A stretch of 64,000 nt of DNA from Pegea sp. RAD2-039 (taxonomy: Eukaryota; Chordata; Thaliacea; Salpida; Salpidae), in the NCBI GenBank assembly GCA_034620365.1, contig JAQGEQ010000048.1, forward strand, positions 1,302,001-1,366,000. The letters run 5' to 3'. This document shows positions 51,030 to 62,415 of this stretch, one piece after another (position 1 is the stretch's first letter; each line of letters opens with the position of its first letter). The notes beneath the pieces were generated by a model. That model ran no database searches and was not told where the DNA came from. It was given only the letters and a program-made list of their open reading frames with translations. Position numbers and translations under genes: made by a program.

Positions 51030-52390
51030 ACAACACTTCTAGAAGACGCAAAACTCTGAATTTAAAGTTTCACTTTACCCAGTGTGGTTCTGGTAGCTTC
51101 TGCGACTCCAGCTGGCATAGATGCATCAGTTCATCTGTTCCGCTGCATAACCTTGTTGGCTTGGAGAGTAAAGTCATGCATCATGGACAACAAATAGATC
51201 TCCATAGTTTTTGTACTGGCTCTCAGCAGGGCTTTAGTTATTCTCAGTTGAATTAGGCCATTTCTCCTTCTTATCAATATTCTTCTTTGGAATTCAAGTT
51301 AAAAGTATAATCTAAGTCACGGCTCAATTGAATTTACTACATTAACATATTTTAGTACATTTCAAATATAAGTTACTTAAAGTTGCAGTCAAACTATTTA
51401 AAAGATCTGATAATATCTTTAATTTCTAAAACGTTAGCTCTGAGTTTAAACTGTGTATTTGGTACTAATAAATTGTATAAGTTTTCTAATCTTTATATCG
51501 ATTTATGAAATAAACAATTAAGATATAGAAAATATGATCGGCCTTATATGAATATTGTAAATAGTGTTCTGAAATTATTTACAATTTAGAGCATAGTATA
51601 AACTCATATTTAAGGAAAAACTCGATGAGGTCTGAATATGAGGTCCAAAGATAAAGTGGATAAAATTATGCAAAAAAAGGAATTATATGCAAAACCTTAC
51701 ATTAAAGTTGAGGAAATATATTTGCTGCACGGAATGTTTTTGAGGCAAATTTTGTACATAGTTGTGCAAGAAACTTCTTTAAACTTTTTATACTATAATG
51801 AGCCAAAACGTACACTTTTTTCTTTAAGGTAGGCCACACACAAGCACGACTTGTTCTGAAATCAAAATTTTCTCAATATATGGTTTGGATCAATTTGATT
51901 TTCTTTTATGAAAACAAGAAGATTCCTATCTCTCATGGTGGGATGCTTTCAAAACTTTTTTACTTAAATTCTGTCGCTTTAGGTGGTGAAGTTTGCCTCT
52001 ACAGTAAACATTTTTTATATGCCATCTTTAATTGCATACAAAAGAATCTTGGATCTAATTAGCCTCTTCTGCCTTTGCAAGTCCGTGAGTTACTGTTGGT
52101 CATTTTGAAGGAGGATAACTTAAAGTCCTTTTTAACAATAGCTCTTACAATTTTTTGTCGATATCCAAACTTCTTCTGCTTTGCTTAAGCCTGATCATTA
52201 TTTGTCCCCTACTGTATTTGATTTTGATTAGAGTACAAGCAGTGTAGTGCGGCACAGCTATTATCCGGGTCAATCATCTGTTGTGCCTAGTTCTTGATAG
52301 CTCTTAACAGAGTTCTTAACTGTCGATTTTAGTGATTTAAACAGTATAGTAACCTCTGGGGTTGCCTTTCATGTGGATTTAAGCTAAACA
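51030..52390. repeat. Probable fossil repeat, family unknown
   Basis: Two patches (about 51040-51260 and 51830-52380) have a more even base composition than the surrounding DNA. They read as scattered short protein-like runs broken by stops, such as SALLKPDHYLSPTVFDFD near 52180. This looks like an old transposon or processed sequence, but no transposase or reverse transcriptase motif could be named. Confidence 0.35.
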
Positions 52391-53874
52391 ATAGCATCAT
52401 ATAGTCTCATTTCGCTGCAAAAAAGGGTAAATTTGTAAAAATTGAAACCTAAAACATTGAAATAGAATGAAATATAAATTTATTAAATGAACAGCATTCT
52501 TGGTTCTAAATTAAGATTTAATCGGGAACTTTCTCAACATCCTGTATATAAAACAAAACAACAAAAATATCAACAGAAAGTAAGATATAATAAATATTCT
52601 ACTAAAAAATAAACGTAATGAAAAAAGATTTTCACTTAATTTTACAAACTTGTAGAAGGTTAATGTAATGTTGTTCGAACTGTTGCAATGTTTGTACTGT
52701 TGTAATGTAATGTTGTTTGTTGATACGCAAATAGTAACTTAAATATTTCTAACTTGGTCTTGTATTTTTGATTTATTTCCTGATTGGTTTTGTCAACCCC
52801 AATTCTCAGTTGGAACTAAAGAAAGCTTTCCAAAATATTAAAAAATATATTGTGTAATTGAAAAGTAATATCATTTCAAGTAATTATTACAAAAAGTAAA
52901 CTAATGAAATAAGCTACAATATAAAATTTTATTATTAAAGCCGTCTTTTATTGAGTAAACTGTGTTTCTAATCTACTTCTAAACATGCCTATTTTCTTTT
53001 TTCATAATATTTTATAGTCGTAGTTATATCTTGTAATTTATATCAGCTGATATGACATAAAAATCAGATTAAATCTTTTTTTATTCATTATATCTGACTT
53101 GAAAATTTAACAAAATATTAGCAGTAATTTTGATTGTTTAAATTATTTATAAGCTTATTTCAAAAATATAAATATACATTTTGGTATCTTTCGAAATTCC
53201 ACAACAAACTAAAGTTGTAAACGAGTTAAAATTTTGAATGTTTTTCTCAATGTACGTATACTGATATTGTAGATACTTTCAATTTACAAGGTCGTATTGT
53301 ATTAAATAATTCAAAAGTTTAGCTTTTTTGAATTTATGATAATATAGCTTTGTTATTTATCATTTTTTGCTTTTAATTTTGTTGTTTATTAAATCAAAAA
53401 CGTTGTGATAGTGAAAAATTCTAAATTATTTTGATAAACAAATGATGAAATAAACAAACTCTAAGTATGGTACATTTGTATTTATGAAGTTTTTTATTTA
53501 AAACAAAGTTTTGCCAGCTGACTATTTAGAATTAAGATTTAATTAATTAATAAATAAATACAACTAAATATTGTTTTTTAATTGATTCTAGCTTTTAATA
53601 TAGATAAAAATGTATCTAAATTGAATGCATTGCTTAAAATTGTTTGTCATTTTTAAGTTTAATAATTACTATAAGAAGTCATTTTTCTTTTGAAACATAG
53701 ATTTTAACAAAAATGTAAAAATAAGTCAATAATTTAGATAAATAATGATTAAATAACATTTATGGTTTCTTTTAAATACTTTTTTTCTAACTATAAAAAA
53801 TAACCTTTTATTGAATCTCTTTTTCTTATTTAGTTTAAGAATTACTTTATCAAGAAATTAGTTAAATTTTTATA
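52391..53874. other. Intergenic, no gene seen
   Basis: A+T-rich DNA upstream of GBA2. CTTTTTCTTATTTAG, ending near 53833 about 40 bases before the GBA2 ATG, resembles a 3' splice site for an untranslated leader. Confidence 0.4.
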
Positions 53875-56800
53875 ATGTCTTTAATGTCGGTGGTTGAAAA
53901 TCCACCATGGTGGGGAAATCTTGAAGGAAATGATCTTTCTCAACCAGATGAGGATGATGATAATATTCTTATGAAATCTTATCAAGGTGTAAATACTTTT
54001 GTATATTTATCTTTATTTATTTTCAAGCTTTTTGTTATTGTTTATATAAATTAGGTGTCATAGAAGGTTTTAATGTTCCAAAATATGGTTGGAAGATATC
54101 TTTAAACCATCAATTTAAGCATCAACCAACTTTTTGGACTTTACCACCTTTGACACAAATACCAGCAATGTTAGGCTTATCATGGAGGTATATTTTTGTA
54201 AAGTCATATTAATTTTTTCGTTGCTTTTAAATTGTACCCTTTTAGATATTTAAAATATCACCACAAACTGAGAAACCAAAATAAAAGACCCTGTATGGAT
54301 TTTTTTAATCAAACAAAGCTTCAAACGATTTATGGTGACTTATACTTTTATTACTCTTTTATTTTATACTTTCAATAATTATTGATGCATTGTGCCGTGT
54401 GGTTATTGCTTTGGGAAAAAGCAGAGTTTATGGAAGTAAACTCAAAAGGAAAACCAACGTTGATCTTAATGTCACTATCCCAGGTAACTGGGCCATGTTA
54501 CCAAACATCAGATGTAAAGAATGAGGGTAGTTCAGCGCATTTCATTACAATAAAATCCCTTGCATCAGTAGGAAGATAGGAAGTATAGAAGAAGCAGGAA
54601 GATAGGAAGTATGGCTGCAAACTTCCTTCCATGCTTTAGTCTAGAAAGCTCAGAAAAAAAACTTTCTACTTTTAGAGCATATATTTAGTTTAGTCTCATT
54701 CAAATATTTTATAAACATTTTTATTGAGTTGCTTACATAACTAAACTTTGTGAAAGTGAAATTAAAGAAGAAAAGAAAATAGTAGATTGGAAATGATATA
54801 ACAAAAGCTTTTATTGAAGTTACAAACTAACAAATTCACTTTCAATCACTTATTTGTCATTTAAATTAATCACAATTAATTAATAGGAGTTCCTCTTGGT
54901 GGTATTGGTTGCGGGACAATCAATAGAGGCTGGAAAGGAGATTTTTGTAGATGGCAATTGAAGCCTGGAAGCTATTCGTTTGGTTCTCCTTCTGCAGACC
55001 AGGTTTGTTTGTTAACTTTTCCCTGAGGCTGTAATAAATCCAAGAAAACCGTCAACTTCTGTAAATGAAGGCTACTAATAGTTAAGAGTATATTTTAATC
55101 TTAAGATATTTTTTCATCTCAGAGGCCTAAAATGTTAACTAAAATAATAAAAGAAATAATATTAAGCAACTTTAATAAACCTTGGAAGAAAAATTTGCTC
55201 TCAACTTTATAGATGATTTCTTCATTAACATTTCTGATTTCTTTTCAAACAGTTTATTTTGTGCATTCGAAGAAAAGGCCGAACTATCCTTCAGCAAGTG
55301 CTAAATCCTTCAGACCCACCTTCTAACAAGTCACTGAGCACATGGAATTGGAAACTTGATGGTAGCAGTGCTTTTTATACCGGTCTATACCCATGTGCTT
55401 GGACTACATATAATTTTAAGGATCAAAAAGTTGTAGTTACTTGTAAACAAATCTCGCCAATATTTCCACACGATTATAAGGTTAGATGATTATCAAAGTT
55501 CACTCTGCTGCTTTCTTAAAAATGTGAAATGATAATTTTAAAAGAATCGATGTATTTGAAGGATACAAGTTTGCCTGCTGCAATCTTCACTTGGCATCTT
55601 TTCAATGACAGTGATGAAGAACTAGAAGTTACTATCTGTATGAGTATGGAAAATGGAAACGGTAAATTGGCTGAGTTATTATTTAATAATAACTTAACTT
55701 ATTATTCTTAATTTAAAAATTCATGACTAACGCTAAGAAAACCAGTTAGTGAACTTTCTGATGTTATGACTAACAATTCACTTTAGCTGTTCTGTCAATT
55801 TCAACAATCTCTTAAATGTGAAATAAGGTTTAGCTTATTCATTTAGAATTCTGAAGTATACAAGATAAAATAAAAAAATATTCTAATTTGGTTTATGGTA
55901 AAAATTTGTTTACAGTTTTTATAGTCTTAGTATTGAATTATTTGGTTTGTTAAGAAAAATGACATTTAAATGAATAAAACCTTAGAATAAACAGCAGTAG
56001 CTTTTATATCACCAAATATTTTCAGAGCAATTGTAGCTATAAAAATATTTTTCACAAAATTCAGAAAAGTTTTCACCAAAAACTTCTGTTTTTCTTTGTT
56101 TTTAATGCAAATTTGAAAAAAAAACTTTTATAATAAAAAGTTTGTTTGATTTTGTTTGAATTCTGCTAAAATCTTCCAATCTTAGGTTTTGATGATGCAT
56201 TAAAATTGATAATCAAGAAAATATATTTCTAATCTCAACGATTTTCTGTGCTTGGTAATAAATTATTCATAAAAGTTGATATTTCAGTAGAATTCAGCTT
56301 GACTTGGACTACTGGCTTTTTTCAACTTTCATATATCAGTAGTTTGTGGTTTTTAACATAATTTAATCTTTTAGAAATTTTCTAGTAATTTATTAACTGA
56401 TTATTTTGTTTATTTAATGATTTTCCATCTTTTGACATAGATAGACTCATAAATAATGATAACAACTTTTGGTTCAGGGTGTTCTATAGACTCCAATCGT
56501 ATTTGTGGTCTAGTAAACCAGCCGTTCAGTGATCTGCAAGATTGTTGTGGGGTTGAGATGCGTAACTCTTCTCAATACCCTCGCATGCCTTATTCATTAT
56601 GTGTTGCAGCTTCAAATAAGGTCCTATTTATCAAATAACTTCTTCATCTAAATCTGTTTATAAGTAGAAAGGAGTAGTGACGTCATCACTTCTAAACTTC
56701 GACCCTTCATCAAATGGTAGTGAATTATGGAAGCCTCTTTTAGATGATGGTCATTTCCCACCCACATCGTCATCAGCTGGTTACTTCGCGTTCATCACCA

Positions 56801-59399
56801 ACCTATTTCTTAAAACTTCTTTGTAGAATTGAAGACAACATTAAAAGGGGGGCGAACGGCATGTGCTGTAGCAGCTAGTTGTGTCCTTGCACCTAAATCT
56901 TCTTCTCATACATCTTTGGACTTTGCTCTTTCATGGGATATGCCTAAGGTCTCGATTAAATTCTGCAACTTTGAAATTTTTTTACAAATTTATCAAATGC
57001 ACTTTGATCATTGAAATAAAAGTAATTTACTTCTTATCGAGACAACAAATATTTCAGATTCATTTTGGTGATGGAGCAAAGATGTATAAAAGAAGATATA
57101 CTAGATGGTACGGATGCGACGGAAATCAGGGTCCTAATATAGCTCAATACGCTCTTCAAAACTATTCTAAATGGGAACAGAAGATAGAAGAGTGGCAGAA
57201 ACCAATTATTGAAAACCCGTGAGCAGTTTCTAAAAGATCTCTTAAATTGAAGACTTTTTATTCCAAATCTTCAAATAATTTTCTGAAATTTTGCAGTAAA
57301 CTTCCTGAGTGGTACAAATCTGCAATTTTCAACGAGTTGTATTACATCAGCGATGGTGGCACTGTTTGGTTAGAACATGAACCAGCTGATGAACCAGTTG
57401 ATGAGAGTTATGCAAATATTCCTGAAAACACGAAACACATGTCTGTTGATGTCTGCTGACATCTTACTGTGATATTTAAATATATTTTGGTTTAGTGCTG
57501 ATGAGATATTAAAGATGAAAATTGCCGAAGAATTTGGTCATTTTGCATATTTAGAAGGGCATGAGTACAAGTAAGACACCAAATTCTTTGTAAAGTTGTT
57601 TCGTGTAGAATTTAAAAACCTGCAGGCAGAAAATGTTTAAATTCTTTTCACAGAATGTACAATACCTACGACGTTCACTTTTATGCCTCCATCGCTCTTG
57701 CTAACCTTTGGCCCAAATTAGAACTCTCGTTGCAAATTGATTTCGGTAATTTCAGTTGAAAATCTGTTTTATCATCTGTACTGGCAGCGCTGAAGTACTT
57801 GTACTAAAAATCCTGTTTGAATTTCAAATAACAAATAGATTATTAGCTTGTGACCACCTTGGTAGTAGCGTTTTTAGATCCTCGAAAACAAATTTAGTCA
57901 AACTTCAATTTAATAATATCCAATTTCAATATTTAACTGTTGAATTTGTTGACAATTTGCTGGTTGAAAAGTAAAACAAACAAATTGAAATCCACCAAAC
58001 TTGTTTAATATCTTTGTTTTAAAGTTTGTTGAAATTAATTTTGTTCTTTTATTATCTAAAATCTTTTGATCACGTTTAAAACTCTTGTAGCTATCGGAAT
58101 ATTACAATCAGAACCTCTACCGAGACAATATTTGATGGACGGAGTGCTTGCCCCTGCTAAGACACCCAACGTGGTCCCACACGATCTTGGATGCCCAGGT
58201 TGATTTATTTTACTTTATTCGGTGGAATATAAACAAAGATGTCACAGATGATGAACCGTGGCTGAACATCAACACTTATTTCGTTCATGATACTGCTCAC
58301 TGGAGAGATTTGAATCCTAAATTTGTTTTGCAATTTTATCGTGATTATCACCTCACTCAAGATACTAGTTTCCTCAAATCTATCTACCCAGTTTGCAAGG
58401 TGAGTGGTCACCTGACAAGTTTCAAAACAGCTGATCAAACACAAAGATTAACCAACAAATTGTGATGTCAGATTGTAATGGAGAAGAGTAATGAGCATGA
58501 TATTGATCAAGATGGTTTGATTGAGAATAGTGGGGGTGCTGATCAAACATTTGATGGTTGGTTTGTAACTGGAGCTAGGTAAGTAGCTACTCACTAAGTT
58601 ACAATCGATTGTCAGTTGATATTCTCAGTGCTTATTGTGGAGGTCTCTGGCTTGCTGCTCTTCGTTCGATGATTGCCGCCGCTAAAATACTCCAACTAGA
58701 TGAAGATGTTGAAAAATATTCAGATCAATTGAAGCGAGCAACTTCTTCATATCAAGCTAAATTGTGGAATGGTAAAGTTGAGAATAAATCGAGAGTTCCA
58801 TCATCTTCTTATCTCACAGGTCGATACTTCAACTACGATTGTAGTTCGAAGCAAGCTCATCGAACGAGTGTCATGGCTGATCAATGTGCTGGTCAGTGGT
58901 ACTTGTCCACATCTGGAATCACTGATGTAAGTTGATGACCACTTTAACCAAAGTACTTTTTGAAATATGCCCTGGACAGGTATTGCCAGCTGAACAAACC
59001 AAATCAGCTTTGAAGACTATTTATGAATTAAATGTCCGACAATATGATGGTGGGCGTCACGGGGCCGTAAACGGGATGAAACCAAATGGGTGCGTGGACT
59101 GCTCAAGTGTCCAGTCCAATGAAGTATGGACGGGGATCACCTACTCTCTCTCAGCCACCATGATATTTCATGGAATGCTTAAAGAAGGATTCCACACTGC
59201 TAGCGGCATCTACCGGTCGTCATGGCAACGCTATGGGATGGCTTATCAAACACCAGAAGCGTTCCGTAAGAATAAAACCTTCCGGTCGCTTGGTTACATG
59301 AGACCACTCAGTATTTGGTCGATACAGTACGCTATCGAGAACTACCAACCTTCTGTCATGGTTAAAAGTGGAGAAAATGGTGATTCAGCATCTGGTTGA
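53875..59399 (+). CDS. GBA2: Non-lysosomal glucosylceramidase (GH116)
   Basis: Hydrolyses glucosylceramide at the cytosolic face of the ER/Golgi. Eighteen exons: 53875-53986, 54055-54187, 54246-54334, 54887-55002, 55253-55480, 55562-55661, 56478-56620, 56668-56779, 56827-56948, 57058-57218, 57297-57440, 57496-57570, 57654-57745, 58091-58198, 58239-58399, 58472-58578, 58629-58926 and 58980-59399. They total 2,721 bases, 906 residues (human 927). The N-terminal domain has [20 protein letters not shown]. In the catalytic barrel, [16 protein letters not shown] carries the nucleophile Glu452, and [13 protein letters not shown] the probable acid/base Asp656. [25 protein letters not shown] and [18 protein letters not shown] are typical of the family. 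All key residues are present, so the enzyme should be active. Several introns are only 40-60 bases. Confidence 0.95.
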
Positions 59400-59837
59400 G
59401 TGAATATGGTGCAGTTTGACAAGTCACTTTTGTTGTGATCAAATTTCCTGATTTTTACCTGAAACCGTCCCTCTAACCTTCTTGCCCTTTTGCTTTGCTT
59501 ATTTAATTTCTAATTCCGCTTATACACAAAAAAGTATTATGATCTGATGTTTGAAGATTTTGAAAATCAGGTGACGACTTTTGCATGTTATCTTCAGCTT
59601 GCTTTCAAAGATGGAAATCTTTTTGTTACTTTGTATCATCACCTTTGTTTGTATTACTTTTGTACATACAAATATTATCCTTATTTCACTTCTTTTATTT
59701 TACGATGCTTTCAATTAAACTAGAAGTGATTATTAAATTAATTAGCTTCAAAAGTTTTTCATCTTCATCAAATTTAGTTTATTTATTGACGAATTGGAAG
59801 CAGTACGTTTAGATGAAACTACTTTTGATAATTATAT
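59400..59837. other. Short gap between convergent GBA2 and GDH-like genes
   Basis: 438 bases hold both 3' flanks. A plus-strand tttatt near 59693 reads as AATAAA for the minus-strand gene. No coding sequence is supported. Confidence 0.45.
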
Positions 59838-62415
59838 TTATGAATTTAGTACATATCCTTGTGAAATCATCGACTCAGCGATCTTTTTAAACGCTGCTGC
59901 GTTAGCTCCAAGATGAAAATCACCTAAAATATTGACGTCATCACGTTTGAGAATATGATGTTGACAATATAAATACCAGGTTGATTCAAATCTGCTGCAG
60001 TATCTCGACAAATCATATAGACGTTCTCCATGATTGCTTTCAGTTTAGATTCCATTTCAATTTTACTCCAGAAAACTCTTATAAAGCCTTGAGAAGACTC
60101 TAACCCAGATAAAGCGATCCCTCCTAAGTTTGTTGCCTTTAATTTAGTAACAAGTCTTTAAGAAGTTTATGGAAAAGCTTTTTAATAACACAATTTAAAA
60201 ACATGTTTGTTCTTGGAAATTATGTAGTTGAAATTGTTGAAAAACTAAAACTTTTTTCGTAATAACTTTTTGAATAGCTTAAAGTTTCGATAAAACGTTT
60301 CTATGAGTTGATATTTGTAGATAGTTGAAGACAGTAACTTACTTTAGATGGTAGGTAATTGATATTATATTTTTTCAAAACTTTTACAGCTTCACTTGTA
60401 CATGACATGTTAGACCCTTCAAGCAACCAACGACAGTCTTGTTTAGTTAGGTTAAATGCGTCTATGTATTGAACTTCATTTTCAACTGCACATGGTAGGG
60501 CTATATCACAATTTATATGCCACGGCCCTTTGCCTTCAAAGTATCTGAAGTTTATTTGTTAAAATTATTACTGAAATGAGTTTAAACACTTTTCAACTTA
60601 CAAAACTGTTTTTGAATGAGCTCTGTAATCGGAACATCTACCTTTTTTGTTTTTAATTGCTATTAATTGCTTAAGTTGACCCATTGTAAAGCCTTCAATC
60701 TATTTTTGAAATGAATTTATTTAGTTTGTTTGGAATTTAACTTTAAACAAGATACCGTATTTATATGAACAGATTAGGACTTTAAACAAAATTATATCTT
60801 CAAAATTAAATCTAAATTATTAAAAAAGAGCTTGCATAGGCAATATAACAAATTTTAGCGGAAAGCAAATAACTTCTCAAATACTTAAATTATTTAGGTC
60901 GCTGTAAAATAAATAAACAGAGAAATGTATGATGTGGTGAAGTGTATAAACCTCAAATACAGTTCCTTTTGAATCACTAAGAGAAAGAACTCTGCCTCCG
61001 AGTTCTATACACTTTTCAGCTGCACTCAAAGCGACCTTTCCTGACCCTGAGATAAGGATTTTTTTACCGTTAATGGTTTGACCCTTGTCTCTCAATGCAC
61101 AGTCTAAAGCATAAACTAAACCATAACCTGTAAACATAAAAATAAAATTGGTTGGTTGGCTAATATGATATAATTATTCAGTCATATATTAAAAATGCTA
61201 TTTAGCATTAAACTAAACTATGATAACGTTTATCAGAAAACTTTCGGCATAAAAAACAGTGTAGCTGATATATAATAATGATGATGATATAAATGGTATA
61301 TAACTTAAAGATTCTAGCTTCAAATAAAGCGAGTTTTTGTAATTGATGCTTAATAGAAATTAGATGCTAACCGGCAGCTTCAGGTCTACTTAAAGAACAA
61401 CCCCAACCTTTACCATTCAGTGCAACTGAACTATCTTTAATCTGTTTGTATTGACCAAAAAGAATAGAAATTTCTTTTTGATTAACGCCTATACCACCAA
61501 CAGGTATTTCAATGTCCTGCAAAATGAAAATGATCACTATAATAGATATTTCAATTAAATACTAAAGACCATACAAATTTAATTTTTAGTAAAAGCTTAC
61601 CAAGTCAGTATGTTTACAAAGCTCAGTCATTAAACTCTGACAAAATTTTGCTGTCTCAAAATCGTTGCTTTCTTTAGGATCAAAATCTGAAGTGATTGCA
61701 GACCCACCCATTGGGAATGTTGATAGAGAGTTCTTCAAAGTTTGTTCAAAACTAAGAAATTTTGTGAGCGAAAGATTTACCGTTGGATCAAATCTCTGTA
61801 AAAGTTATCTAATATGATTACGACATACTGTTGTATATATCATCTATATTTATATAATCTCAATATCTTATTCACAATTTGTTTGCAAAATCATTGCTAA
61901 ACTAGTTTTTTTTATATATTTAAAATTGTCTCACCACAGCTCCTTTGCATGGTCCAAGAATCTGACTATGCTGGACAAGGTACCCTCTATTAACTTTTGT
62001 TTTTCCCTACAATTATAAAAATTAATTCCTGGCTCAACTAGTTATGTTATTTAAAAGTAAAAGATTATTGTTTGATTAACATAAAACAAGTGTAAAAAAA
62101 ATTCACTTGGCTATTCAGCCATGGTATTCGGAATTGAACCACTTTATAAGGCTCACAAAAATAAGGCAATACATCTAAATACCGAGGATATCTCTTGAAA
62201 AAAGGATTTAAGGAAGTGAAAACTTGATTTACTGCCTAAAAAATTTTGATCGCATCAGTTATAGATCTTCTATAACAAGTAATGAAAGTTTTGTTGACAA
62301 AATCGTAATATTAGCAACAAAAATAATCAACTTTAATTAAAGTGTTTTTTTTTACTTTTAAATACTCTGCTTCATTTGGGTTTCGCTTTTCTACCTCATT
62401 TAAAATGTCTTCCAT
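59838..62415 (-). CDS. NADP-type glutamate dehydrogenase homologue lacking catalytic residues
   Basis: Homologue of the 50-kDa hexameric glutamate dehydrogenase of bacteria, fungi and protists (GdhA type), not the mitochondrial GLUD1 type. Ten exons: 62415-62356, 62235-62107, 62006-61935, 61795-61601, 61516-61372, 61127-60952, 60699-60602, 60544-60343, 60136-59977 and 59923-59838. They total 1,323 bases, 440 residues, full family length. Family marks: start [32 protein letters not shown] (Lys84), FEQTLKNSL (Lys108), SRPEAAGYGLVY, the Rossmann motif [12 protein letters not shown] (227-238), [34 protein letters not shown] and [14 protein letters not shown]. The catalytic lysine motif PMGGGKGGSDFDP is [13 protein letters not shown] (Lys to Ala120). 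The catalytic Asp of PAGDIGVG is Gly160 in PVGGIGV. The frame is intact, so this is a likely pseudoenzyme, not a pseudogene. Confidence 0.88.

Noticed and set aside
59838-62415. The GDH-like gene as a decayed pseudogene.
   Set aside because: All ten exons keep frame, splice sites and family length. Only specific catalytic positions are changed, which points to a constrained pseudoenzyme.
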